Assembly (NCBI GenBank): GCA_900557455.1
Contig: USSM01000011.1
Coordinates: 1 to 19,563, forward strand
From: an uncultured Collinsella sp.
Lineage (GTDB): Bacteria; Actinomycetota; Coriobacteriia; Coriobacteriales; Coriobacteriaceae
Direction: 5' to 3'
Length of the DNA: 19,563 nucleotides
Shown here: in pieces, positions 1-6,505 of the stretch
Numbering within the stretch: position 1 is the first letter of the stretch
Layout of the letters: the number at the start of each line of letters is the position of its first letter
Notes under the pieces: model-generated
What the model was told of the DNA's origin: nothing
The model's input: the letters and a program-made list of their open reading frames with translations, nothing else
The model's database searches: none
Position numbers and translations under genes: made by a program

Positions 1-43
1 GACACGGAAGAGGTCAGAAGTTCAAATCTTCTAACGCCCACCA
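1..43 (+). tRNA. tRNA-Val (GAC), 3' part only
   Basis: The window opens inside a tRNA gene. Reading back from CCA (41-43): discriminator A40, acceptor strand AACGCCC (33-39), T-arm AGAAG / TTCAAAT / CTTCT (16-32), five-base variable loop (11-15), and anticodon-stem 3' strand GGAAG (6-10). Counting back from there puts bases 1-3, GAC, at anticodon positions 34-36, which reads valine GUC codons. The 5' half lies outside the window, so the acceptor and anticodon pairings cannot be verified. CCA is encoded in the gene. Confidence 0.88.
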
Positions 44-51
44 AATGTTCG

Positions 52-90
52 CAGCTCAGAGGCTATGTCCTCTGGGCTGTTTTGTTTTTT
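52..90 (+). terminator. Rho-independent terminator of the tRNA gene
   Basis: An 11-bp stem (52-62 paired with 69-79, one G-T pair) closes a six-base loop and runs into a T-rich tail, TGTTTTGTTTTTT (78-90). It begins nine bases after the tRNA CCA and so ends the tRNA transcript. Confidence 0.85.
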
Positions 91-405
91 GCCACCACGC
101 GCGCCGCCAAATAAGTCATCAAATATTGATCCAAGGTCCGTACGCGATGGTCTTTGTATCCCGTAGGGGTGCCGGCAGATTGCATGTGTCCTGGCCCATC
201 ATGACCGCAACATGTTGGTCAAGGACAATCTTTTGGATTCTTTTGGCGCGAGCAGCTTGGTTTTGGTGCTATTTGGCGGCGGCACGGTTGAGGGGGTTTC
301 AAAACTGCTGTGCAGGTAGTTGGGTTGATAACGTTTTAGCAGTCTGCCAAGAGGCCTTCATTTATAATGCGTCTGCAAATTGACCAATTGCTTTGACCTG
401 CTGAA
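91..405. other. Intergenic region with no supported gene
   Basis: About 315 bp between the tRNA terminator and the nrdD control region. It looks less G+C-rich than the neighbouring genes. No frame has a ribosome site plus conserved-looking protein. The minus strand carries a protein-like reading (see rejected items) interrupted by a stop and ending inside the tRNA, so it is at best a decayed remnant. Confidence 0.5.
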
Positions 406-453
406 ACACTATATGTTGTGTTTGACCTAAAAAAAGAATACAGGATATAGATG
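406..453 (+). promoter_or_regulatory. Pair of NrdR-box-like operators upstream of nrdD
   Basis: Box 1 (406-421), ACACTATATGTTGTGT, fits the NrdR consensus ACAcwATATaTwGTGT at 15 of 16 positions and is an imperfect palindrome. Box 2 (438-453) is degenerate (about 10 of 16) but starts 32 bp after box 1, the same helix face and the 31-32-bp spacing known for paired NrdR boxes. Box 1 ends at the -35 element and box 2 covers the -10 element of the predicted promoter, the geometry expected for ATP/dATP-responsive repression by NrdR. No nrdR gene lies in the window. Confidence 0.8.
422..451 (+). promoter_or_regulatory. Predicted sigma-70-type promoter of nrdD
   Basis: TTGACC (422-427) and TATAGA (446-451) are separated by 18 bp. 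The position between the two NrdR-like boxes supports it. Transcription would start near 458, giving a leader of roughly 220 nt before the nrdD start codon. Confidence 0.55.
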
Positions 454-586
454 CCTCTTTGTCGTATGATAGATGGCGGACAGAGAACGAGAACCTTATT
501 CGCCCCATTATTTGGATGGATCTTTGAGCCCCTTGATTGGCTGCGAGGATTGTCCGCATGAGGGCCTATGGTTATCGAAAACACAG

Positions 587-664
587 ATTGCGCGACGGCG
601 CCGCAAGACAGGGTAAGCCCTGCCGGGCATCGTTTGGCTCTGAAGCGCAATGAGGCTACGATGC
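587..664 (+). promoter_or_regulatory. Candidate pseudoknotted leader RNA upstream of nrdD
   Basis: Two perfect 7-bp helices interlock: ATTGCGC (587-593) with GCGCAAT (645-651), and GCATCGT (627-633) with ACGATGC (658-664). A small hairpin, CAGGG-TAAG-CCCTG (609-622), sits inside the first. The order i<k<j<l makes this an H-type pseudoknot or a pair of alternative folds. The second helix ends two bases before the nrdD Shine-Dalgarno (667-672), so its formation could affect ribosome access. No known riboswitch consensus is recognised. The assignment is from base pairing alone. Confidence 0.35.
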
Positions 665-679
665 GAAAGAGGCAAGAGG

Positions 680-2902
680 ATGAAGATCATCAAGCGCAGC
701 GGCACCGAGGTTACCTTTGACATCGATAAGATCGTCAATGCGATCCGCGCCGCAAACTTGGAGGTCGAGGAAGGCTCTCGCCTTACCGACCGCCAGGTGA
801 TCTATGCGGCACAAAACGTCGCCGAGGCATGTGAGAAGGCCGGCCACACCGTATCGGTCGAGGAGATCCAGGATCTGGTCGAGGACGAGATTATGCGTCT
901 CGACTGCTACGAGGTCGCTCGCCACTACATCATCTACCGCTATGTTCAGAGCCTGAAGCGCCAAAAGAACACGACCGATGACAAGATTCTGTCGCTGATT
1001 GAGTGCAATAACGAAGAGGTCAAGCAGGAGAACTCCAACAAGAACCCGACCGTCAACTCCGTTCAGCGCGACTACATGGCCGGCGAGATTTCCAAGGACC
1101 TGACGCAGCGCGTGCTGCTGCCCCAGGAGATCGTGGATGCCCACAACGAGGGCCTGATTCACTTCCACGATTCGGACTACTTTGCCCAGCACATGCATAA
1201 CTGTGACCTGGTGAACCTGGAGGATATGCTCCAGAACGGCACCGTTATCTCGGGCACGCTGATCGAGAAGCCGCACAGCTTCTCGACTGCTTGCAATATC
1301 GCGACGCAGATTATCGCCCAGGTCGCCTCTTCCCAGTATGGCGGCCAGTCGATTTCGCTGACCCACCTGGCTTCGTTTGTCGAGGTGAGCCGTCAGAAGA
1401 TTCGCGGCGAGGTTGCCCGCGAGCTCGAGGAGCTTGGCGTCTCTGCGTCTGCCGAGAAGGTCCGTGAGGTCGTTGAGGACCGTCTGCGTGACGAGATCCG
1501 TCGCGGCGTCCAGACGATTCAGTATCAGGTCGTGACCCTTATGACCACGAATGGCCAGGCGCCGTTCGTGACGGTCTTTATGTATCTTAACGAGGCCCGT
1601 ACGCCTCAGGAGAAGCACGACCTTGCCATGATCGTGGAGGAGACGCTTCGCCAGCGCTACGAGGGCGTTAAGAACGAGGCCGGCGTGTGGATTACCCCGG
1701 CATTCCCCAAGCTTATCTACGTGCTCGAGGACGATAACGTTCACGAGAATTCCCCGTACTTCTACCTGACCCAGCTGGCTGCCAAGTGCACCGCCAAGCG
1801 CATGGTGCCCGACTACATCTCTGAGAAGAAGATGCGTGAGCTCAAGCTGTCTAAGGGTGAGACCGCCGGCAATGGCGATTGCTACACCTGCATGGGTTGC
1901 CGCAGCTTCCTGACGCCCGACCGTTCGGGCAACGGCTTTAACAATGTTGCCAACGCGCTGAACTATGACCCGACCAAACCTAAGTACTATGGCCGCTTTA
2001 ACCAGGGTGTTGTGACCATCAACCTGCCCGATGTCGCACTGAGCTCGCATCAGGACATGGACAAGTTCTGGAAGATCTTCGACGAGCGCCTTGAGCTGTG
2101 CCATCGTGCCCTGCTGTGCCGTCATGAGCGCCTGATGGGCACGCTTTCGGATGCCGCACCGATTCTGTGGCAGTACGGCGCCCTGGCGCGCCTTAAGAAG
2201 GGCGAGACGATCGACAAACTGCTCGTGGGCGGCTATTCCACCATCAGCCTGGGGTATGCCGGTCTGTATGAGTGCGTCAAGTACATGACGGGCCACAGTC
2301 ACACCGAGAAGGAAGGCACGCCGTTTGCCATGGCCGTCATGCAGCACATGAACGACAAATGCGCCGAGTGGAAGGCCGAAAGCGATATCGACTTCTCGCT
2401 GTACGGCACCCCGCTTGAGTCGACGACCTACAAGTTCGCCAAGTGCCTGCAGCGTCGTTTTGGCATTATTCCGGGTGTGACGGACAAGGGCTACATTACC
2501 AACAGCTACCACGTCCATGTGTCCGAGGAGATTGATGCTTTCGATAAGCTCAAGTTTGAGGGCATGTTCCAGCAGCTTTCGCCGGGCGGTGCCATCTCCT
2601 ACGTCGAGGTTCCTAACATGCAGGACAACCTTAAGGCTGTCATTCGCGTGATGCAGTACATCTACGACAACATCATGTACGCCGAGCTCAACACCAAGAG
2701 CGATTACTGCCAGGTGTGCGGCTACGATGGCGAGATCAAGATTGTCGAGGATGACGGCAAGCTGGTGTGGGAGTGCCCCAATTGCGGCAACCGCGATCAG
2801 GAGAAGATGAATGTCGCCCGTCGTACGTGCGGCTACATCGGTACTCAATTCTGGAACCAGGGTCGAACCGAGGAGATCCGCGACCGCGTGCTGCATCTCT
2901 AA
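680..2902 (+). CDS. nrdD: Anaerobic (class III) ribonucleoside-triphosphate reductase
   Basis: Reduces ribonucleoside triphosphates to deoxynucleotides by glycyl-radical chemistry, with formate as the usual reductant of the family; cytoplasmic and oxygen-sensitive. The 740-residue product starts with an ATP-cone allosteric domain (about 1-95). Cys175 in HNCDLVN and the CYTCMGC segment (Cys401, 404, 407) lie in the catalytic barrel. The C-terminus has the zinc site (Cys677, 680, 699, 702) followed by RRTCGYIGT, in which Gly718 is the radical glycine. The start at 680 is chosen over the in-frame ATG at 650 because AAAGAGG (666-672) is correctly spaced and homology begins at MKIIKRSG. Full length and intact. 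Its activase gene nrdG follows after an unusually long 427-bp gap. Likely repressed by NrdR through the upstream boxes. Confidence 0.97.
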   Translation: MKIIKRSGTEVTFDIDKIVNAIRAANLEVEEGSRLTDRQVIYAAQNVAEACEKAGHTVSVEEIQDLVEDEIMRLDCYEVARHYIIYRYVQSLKRQKNTTDDKILSLIECNNEEVKQENSNKNPTVNSVQRDYMAGEISKDLTQRVLLPQEIVDAHNEGLIHFHDSDYFAQHMHNCDLVNLEDMLQNGTVISGTLIEKPHSFSTACNIATQIIAQVASSQYGGQSISLTHLASFVEVSRQKIRGEVARELEELGVSASAEKVREVVEDRLRDEIRRGVQTIQYQVVTLMTTNGQAPFVTVFMYLNEARTPQEKHDLAMIVEETLRQRYEGVKNEAGVWITPAFPKLIYVLEDDNVHENSPYFYLTQLAAKCTAKRMVPDYISEKKMRELKLSKGETAGNGDCYTCMGCRSFLTPDRSGNGFNNVANALNYDPTKPKYYGRFNQGVVTINLPDVALSSHQDMDKFWKIFDERLELCHRALLCRHERLMGTLSDAAPILWQYGALARLKKGETIDKLLVGGYSTISLGYAGLYECVKYMTGHSHTEKEGTPFAMAVMQHMNDKCAEWKAESDIDFSLYGTPLESTTYKFAKCLQRRFGIIPGVTDKGYITNSYHVHVSEEIDAFDKLKFEGMFQQLSPGGAISYVEVPNMQDNLKAVIRVMQYIYDNIMYAELNTKSDYCQVCGYDGEIKIVEDDGKLVWECPNCGNRDQEKMNVARRTCGYIGTQFWNQGRTEEIRDRVLHL

Positions 2903-3082
2903 TACCGCTCCGGGGCTGAGCCGAGAGGGCCGCTTGGGCATTTGCTCGCTATTTCGGACAGTCCTGCGCAAGACGAAGGCCACATTAAGTGGCCTTCTTT
3001 GCGTGCGGAACTCATATCGAGCAAAAGCCCAAGCGGCCCTCTCGGCTCAGCCAAGTTGATGTAGCTGAGATGCAGCACGCGG
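2884..3082. repeat. Long imperfect inverted repeat including the 3' end of nrdD
   Basis: Arms 2884-2948 and 3018-3082 are each 65 bp and align without gaps: 16 identical bp, a 14-bp divergent block, 26 identical bp, one mismatch, then 8 identical bp (50 of 51 outside the divergent block). The outermost 16 bp of the left arm are the last coding bases of nrdD (2884-2899), so part of the gene has an inverted copy downstream. The nrdD stop codon (2900-2902) falls in the divergent block. The 69-bp centre contains the terminator hairpin. The transcript could form a very long hairpin. Origin by replication template switching, or membership of a dispersed repeat family, cannot be decided from one window. 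Confidence 0.9.
2975..3000 (+). terminator. Terminator-like hairpin after nrdD
   Basis: GAAGGCCAC (2975-2983) pairs perfectly with GTGGCCTTC (2989-2997) around loop ATTAA, followed by only three Ts before GCG. Flanking CGCAA and TTGCG can extend the stem across a small internal loop. It sits at the centre of the long inverted repeat. The short T tract makes it weak, so it could attenuate rather than stop transcription into nrdG. Confidence 0.5.
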
Positions 3083-3116
3083 CCTGCTCACCCCTCGAAG
3101 TTCTTAGCGGAAATGA

Positions 3117-3171
3117 GTTGACTTGCAACAACGTTTTGCTTGCGATGGCGGTTGAGCTGCAACAAAGTTTT
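3117..3171. repeat. Two-copy direct repeat, 34-bp period
   Basis: 3117-3137 and 3151-3171 match at 18 of 21 positions (core TGCAACAA then GTTTT). Each copy begins with GTTGA, giving TTGACT and TTGAGC, which resemble -35 elements. The repeat could be paired regulator sites or duplicated promoter elements for nrdG; no regulator motif is recognised. Confidence 0.5.
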
Positions 3172-3230
3172 TATTAGACCTCGAACCCTATACTCGATGT
3201 TCGCTTCGTTCATTGAGTTACCTTTTGCAT

Positions 3231-3314
3231 GAGGCCGGGACATATCGTCCCGCCCGCAGTTTCGCAGGCCGAAGGCCGAGAATGTTTGAGGACGGGACGA
3301 TATGTCCCGGCCTC
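3231..3314. repeat. Palindromic MITE-like element upstream of nrdG
   Basis: Perfect 22-bp inverted arms (3231-3252 and 3293-3314) enclose a 40-bp loop. Each arm is itself a small hairpin, CGGGAC-N5-GTCCCG. The nine bases GAGTTACCT occur on both sides, at 3215-3223 and 3321-3329, like a target-site duplication, though 6-7 bp separate them from the arms. The right arm ends two bases before the nrdG Shine-Dalgarno AGGAG (3317-3321), so the hairpin may influence nrdG translation. There is no coding capacity. Confidence 0.7.
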
Positions 3315-3329
3315 CCAGGAGAGTTACCT

Positions 3330-3911
3330 ATGAACTACGCGAACATTAAGTATTTCGACATTGCTGATGGGGAAGGTGTTCGTACTTCTCTGTTTGTGAG
3401 TGGGTGCCGTCGTGGGTGCAAGAATTGCTTTAACTCCGTCGCGTGGGACTTTGCCGCGGGTGAACCGTTCGACCGTGCCGTCGAGGACAAGATTATCGAG
3501 AGTCTCGACCATCCCTTTATCGATGGTCTGACGATTCTGGGCGGGGAGCCCATGGAACCCGAGAACCAGGCAGGGCTCGTTGAGTTTGTCGAGCGTGTTC
3601 GTGCGACTTATCCCGTGGAGTCGGGGAAGACTATTTGGTGCTTTACCGGCGACGTGCTCGAGGAGCTTATGCCGGGCGGTCGTCACCATACCGAGGTGAC
3701 GGACCGCATCCTTGCCTGCCTCGATATGCTGGTGGATGGTCCGTTCGTTCAGGATCTGTACGATATCTCATTGCGCTTTAGGGGCTCGAGCAATCAGCGC
3801 GTGATTGATATGAACGCCACGCGCGCTCGTGCTGAGCGTGAGGACGTTGCGCTTTGCGATGCTGTGGAGCTTTGGCGAGACGATCCGGTCTATTCGACCC
3901 ATACTATGTAG
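3330..3911 (+). CDS. nrdG: Anaerobic ribonucleotide reductase-activating protein (radical SAM)
   Basis: Activase that uses a [4Fe-4S] cluster and S-adenosylmethionine to place the glycyl radical on NrdD. The 193-residue product has the NrdG-type cluster motif CRRGCKNC (Cys26, Cys30, Cys33; CX3CX2C) and the SAM-contacting GGEP (71-74). The start at 3330 is preceded by AGGAGAG (3317-3323) and begins MNYANIKYFD, as in homologues; the frame extends further upstream only through the palindromic repeat. It is co-oriented with nrdD, but 427 bp of repeats and a terminator-like hairpin separate them, so it may have its own promoter. Nothing is missing. Confidence 0.95.
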   Translation: MNYANIKYFDIADGEGVRTSLFVSGCRRGCKNCFNSVAWDFAAGEPFDRAVEDKIIESLDHPFIDGLTILGGEPMEPENQAGLVEFVERVRATYPVESGKTIWCFTGDVLEELMPGGRHHTEVTDRILACLDMLVDGPFVQDLYDISLRFRGSSNQRVIDMNATRARAEREDVALCDAVELWRDDPVYSTHTM

Positions 3912-3977
3912 CTTGTGGCCGATGCCGGAGGGCGTGGTACCATAGCGCGAACGCAAAATCGGAAGAGTGAGGCCTAG

Positions 3978-4535
3978 ATGGTCGATCAGGAAAAAGTTGA
4001 GGCCGCCATAAAGCTGTTGCTTGAGGGCATAGGCGAGGACCCAACTCGTGAGGGCCTGCTGGAGACGCCGGCACGCGTCGCCCGTATGTATGGCGAGATT
4101 GCCGGCGGCATGGACCAGAGCGCTGAGGAGCACCTGTCCAAAACTTTTGCCGTCGCTTCGAACGATTTAGTTATCGAGCGCGACATCACGTTTTACTCGC
4201 TGTGCGAGCACCATCTGCTGCCGTTTTATGGCAAGGCTGCGATCGGCTATATCCCTAACGGCCGCGTGGCGGGTCTGTCTAAGCTTGCTCGCACGGTTGA
4301 GGTCTATGCCCGTCGTCTGCAGCTGCAGGAGCAGCTGTGTACACAGGTTGCCGATGCCCTCATGGAATATCTTGCCCCCCAAGGGGCAATCGTGCTGATG
4401 GAAGCCGAGCATATGTGCATGACCATGCGCGGCGTGCAAAAGCCCGGTACCAAGACCGTAACGCTTGCTCGTCGCGGTGTCTTTGAGACCGATCCGTCGC
4501 TCGAGGAGCGATTCTTTAGGATGCTGGGCCGCTAA
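3978..4535 (+). CDS. folE: GTP cyclohydrolase I
   Basis: Converts GTP to 7,8-dihydroneopterin triphosphate and formate, the first step of tetrahydrofolate synthesis; cytoplasmic homodecamer in characterised members. The 185-residue product has the family's zinc site: Cys76 and His79 in [10 protein letters not shown] and Cys147 in EHMCM, with the same 71-residue Cys–Cys spacing as the E. coli enzyme. [19 protein letters not shown] and GVQKPGTKT are also classic signatures. The ATG has GAGTGAGG a few bases upstream. It starts the folE–HD–folB run, with the next gene two bases after its stop. Confidence 0.97.
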   Translation: MVDQEKVEAAIKLLLEGIGEDPTREGLLETPARVARMYGEIAGGMDQSAEEHLSKTFAVASNDLVIERDITFYSLCEHHLLPFYGKAAIGYIPNGRVAGLSKLARTVEVYARRLQLQEQLCTQVADALMEYLAPQGAIVLMEAEHMCMTMRGVQKPGTKTVTLARRGVFETDPSLEERFFRMLGR

Positions 4536-4537
4536 CC

Positions 4538-5119
4538 ATGAGAGTCGTCAACGACTTTGCAACGAAGACCGATGAAGGAACGTCGCGTCGCGGCTTTATG
4601 GCTTCGGGCCTGACTCCCTTTGGTGCCATGCCTCGCATTGATTACATCTGTGCCAACGGACTGTTCCGGCAGCATCTGGGAAACATTGCGCAGTTGGAAT
4701 CGGGGCGCATCTTTTGCCGCCACGGTATCGACCATCTGCTGGATGTCGCCCGTATTATGTGGATCAAGAATCTCGAGGAAGAGCTCAAATTTGACCGCGA
4801 GGTCATCTATGCCACGGCACTTCTTCACGATATCGGCAAAGATGAACAGTATGAATCGGGTATATCCCATGATGTTGCAAGCGAACGCGTCGCCGATGCG
4901 ATTCTCGGCGGCATGCCCGAAGACGTGGCGTTTGAGCCGGCAGATGCCGCAGCCATTAAGACGGCCATTCTGGGCCATCGAAAGCTGCGCGTGAACAGCC
5001 AGCCGCTTGAGCGTCTGCTCTATGCAGCCGACAAAGCGTCGCGCGCCTGCTTTGCATGCCCTGCGCGCAATGCCTGCAACTGGAGCGATGATAAAAAGAA
5101 CCTGTCGATTCGCGTGTAG
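4538..5119 (+). CDS. HD-domain phosphohydrolase in the folate cluster
   Basis: A 193-residue HD-superfamily metal-dependent phosphohydrolase. Likely metal ligands are His62 (CRHGIDH), His97-Asp98 (ALLHDIGK), His147 (GHR) and Asp165 (AADK). A short cysteine cluster near the C-terminus (Cys171, 174, 180) is followed by NWSDDKKN. The start lies two bases after the folE stop with no strong ribosome site, indicating translational coupling; an internal ATG at 4628 is possible because the conserved-looking part begins at MPRIDYICANG. HD proteins often sit next to folE in anaerobes, so a pterin or other phosphorylated folate intermediate is a reasonable substrate guess. The reaction is not established from sequence. 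Confidence 0.85.
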   Translation: MRVVNDFATKTDEGTSRRGFMASGLTPFGAMPRIDYICANGLFRQHLGNIAQLESGRIFCRHGIDHLLDVARIMWIKNLEEELKFDREVIYATALLHDIGKDEQYESGISHDVASERVADAILGGMPEDVAFEPADAAAIKTAILGHRKLRVNSQPLERLLYAADKASRACFACPARNACNWSDDKKNLSIRV

Positions 5120-5162
5120 TCGGTATGCGCGGTCGGGGTTCTGAACGAAGGAGACGATCGCG

Positions 5163-5648
5163 ATGACTAACAAAAAGCTGCCCGAGAATGCAACCAAGAC
5201 CGAGGGTGCCGAGCTTGCCCGTCGTGGCAGGGGCGAGATTTCCGCCGCAACGGCGGTGCCCCATGTGAGCTATGACGACCTGCGCCATGCCGACCGCATT
5301 ACTATCGATGGTCTCGAGGTCTTTGCCAACCACGGCGTGTATCCCGAGGAAAACGCCCTGGGGCAGAAGTTTGTCGTGTCCTTGGTGCTCTATGCCGACC
5401 TGCGCGCGGCGGGGGAGCACGATAACCTGGATGCCTCTATTGATTACGGCTCGGTGTGCCACGATGTCGATGGCTATCTGCGCGAGCATACGTTTAAGCT
5501 CATCGAGGCTGCAGCCGAGGGTGTGGCCCAGATGCTGCTACGTCGTTATCCCTTGCTGCTTGGCGTGCGTGTTAAGCTCGATAAGCCTTGGGCGCCCGTC
5601 GGTCTTCCCCTGGCAAGCTGTGGCGTCGAGATTGAGCGCGTGCGCTAG
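5163..5648 (+). CDS. folB: Dihydroneopterin aldolase
   Basis: Cleaves 7,8-dihydroneopterin to 6-hydroxymethyl-dihydropterin and glycolaldehyde. Of the 161 residues, the FolB domain occupies about 45-160: ITIDGLEVFANHGVYPEEN with the conserved Glu63, and VKLDKPWAP with likely catalytic Lys141. The first ~40 residues are polar and not part of the usual ~120-residue enzyme. AAGGAGA upstream gives a good ribosome site for the ATG at 5163, so the extension appears genuine. It follows the HD gene by 43 bp. Unlike many folate clusters, folP and folK are not adjacent; the next gene is convergent and unrelated. Confidence 0.93.
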   Translation: MTNKKLPENATKTEGAELARRGRGEISAATAVPHVSYDDLRHADRITIDGLEVFANHGVYPEENALGQKFVVSLVLYADLRAAGEHDNLDASIDYGSVCHDVDGYLREHTFKLIEAAAEGVAQMLLRRYPLLLGVRVKLDKPWAPVGLPLASCGVEIERVR

Positions 5649-5654
5649 CTGACG

Positions 5655-6431
5655 CTAAAGCTCGTTGGCGGGCGGTTTTTTGAGTCGCTGCGACAGAGCT
5701 CTATTGTTGGGGCAGTACGTGTCGAGCAGGGCGTGAAACCGCTGATTGTGGCTTGGCTCGAGCAAGTGGACGAGCTCGTGGGCGACAACCATGTCGAGGC
5801 ATTCGACGGGGTAGCCGGCAAGTTCTCGTGCGATGCGAATGGCGCCGGATTTGGGCGTGCACGAGCCCCAACGCGTTTTCATGCTGCGTACGGAAACGCG
5901 GGAAACGGAGACGCCCATTGCGATTTCGTACGCGTGCAAAATATCGCGCAGCGCCGATGTGACCTCGGACGTATAGAGCTGGTCGATGTGGGCTTGGAGC
6001 TCGTCGGACGTTAGACCGTCGAGGATTGCGCGCCGCTGGGCTTGTGGGCCTTCGTCCGATTCATCGGTACCCATAAAACTTGCGAAGGTGGCCTGTTTGG
6101 GTCGCGGTGCGGGTGATGCAAAGTTGTGATCGAGCGCATCCTGTACCGTGATGGGCTTGCCCCATAGTGCAATGATGGACGAGGGACTGAGCGGCTCTCG
6201 CGTCGTCGCCTGACGTCGCTCACGCTGGGCAAGTCGGCTGATAATCCAAGCGCTGTTGCGCTTTACAAACGCTTCGATACGCTCACGGGTAGCGCCGAGC
6301 GGTGCGCTGGCGTGGACCTCACCGCTCGATGTAACGCGTAGGTTGAAGTTCTTGACGCGCTTTTTGGTAACGACGACGGGGATGGGCGTCCCATCCGGTC
6401 GGGGTACGGAAATCGTAAACTGCTGCGTCAA
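5655..6431 (-). CDS. YgjP/SprT-like zinc metallopeptidase (DUF45)
   Basis: A 258-residue protein of the YgjP-like M48-type metallopeptidase family. The zinc motif is HELVHLLEPSH (His218, Glu219, His222, third ligand His228), preceded by the family pattern TRWGSC. I place the start at TTG 6431 (minus strand) because AAAGGA lies six bases upstream and the product then reads MTQQFTISVPRPDG. The in-frame ATG at 6464 lacks a ribosome site and lies inside a palindrome, and the frame further upstream is only a shadow of the dipeptidase gene. It ends six bases from the convergent folB stop. Cellular substrate unknown. Confidence 0.88.
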   Translation of the reverse strand: MTQQFTISVPRPDGTPIPVVVTKKRVKNFNLRVTSSGEVHASAPLGATRERIEAFVKRNSAWIISRLAQRERRQATTREPLSPSSIIALWGKPITVQDALDHNFASPAPRPKQATFASFMGTDESDEGPQAQRRAILDGLTSDELQAHIDQLYTSEVTSALRDILHAYEIAMGVSVSRVSVRSMKTRWGSCTPKSGAIRIARELAGYPVECLDMVVAHELVHLLEPSHNQRFHALLDTYCPNNRALSQRLKKPPANEL

Positions 6432-6452
6432 AAGCGGTCCTTTGGATTGGGG

Positions 6453-6490
6453 GCGGGCCGGCATGTCGACCGTTCGGCATGCCGGCCCGC
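6453..6490. repeat. Perfect 13-bp palindrome between dipeptidase and metallopeptidase genes
   Basis: GCGGGCCGGCATG (6453-6465) and CATGCCGGCCCGC (6478-6490) flank a 12-base loop. It begins about 15 bases after the dipeptidase stop on the minus strand and looks like a terminator stem, but no T tract follows on either strand. It may act as an mRNA 3'-end stabiliser or a weak terminator. Confidence 0.7.
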
Positions 6491-6505
6491 TCAAGGGATG
6501 TGAAA

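Noticed and set aside
1..90. tRNA-Val 3' end as an attachment site of an integrated element
   Set aside because: No integrase gene follows and no copy of the tRNA 3' end is seen elsewhere in the window.
36..360. Protein-like minus-strand frame (contains SIFDDLFGGARGGKK) upstream of nrdD
   Set aside because: Interrupted by a TGA, no start or ribosome site, and its stop lies inside the tRNA gene. At most a decayed remnant; not enough to call a pseudogene.
454..679. Cobalamin riboswitch in the nrdD leader
   Set aside because: No B12-box core is visible, so only an unnamed structured leader is reported.
656..2983. 775-codon minus-strand reading frame antisense to nrdD
   Set aside because: Product is repetitive in Leu, Val, Arg and His with no recognisable domain, and the sense strand is an unmistakable NrdD. 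It is a by-product of high-GC codon use.
3117..3171. CRISPR or tandem repeat array
   Set aside because: Only two imperfect copies, with no further units and no cas genes.
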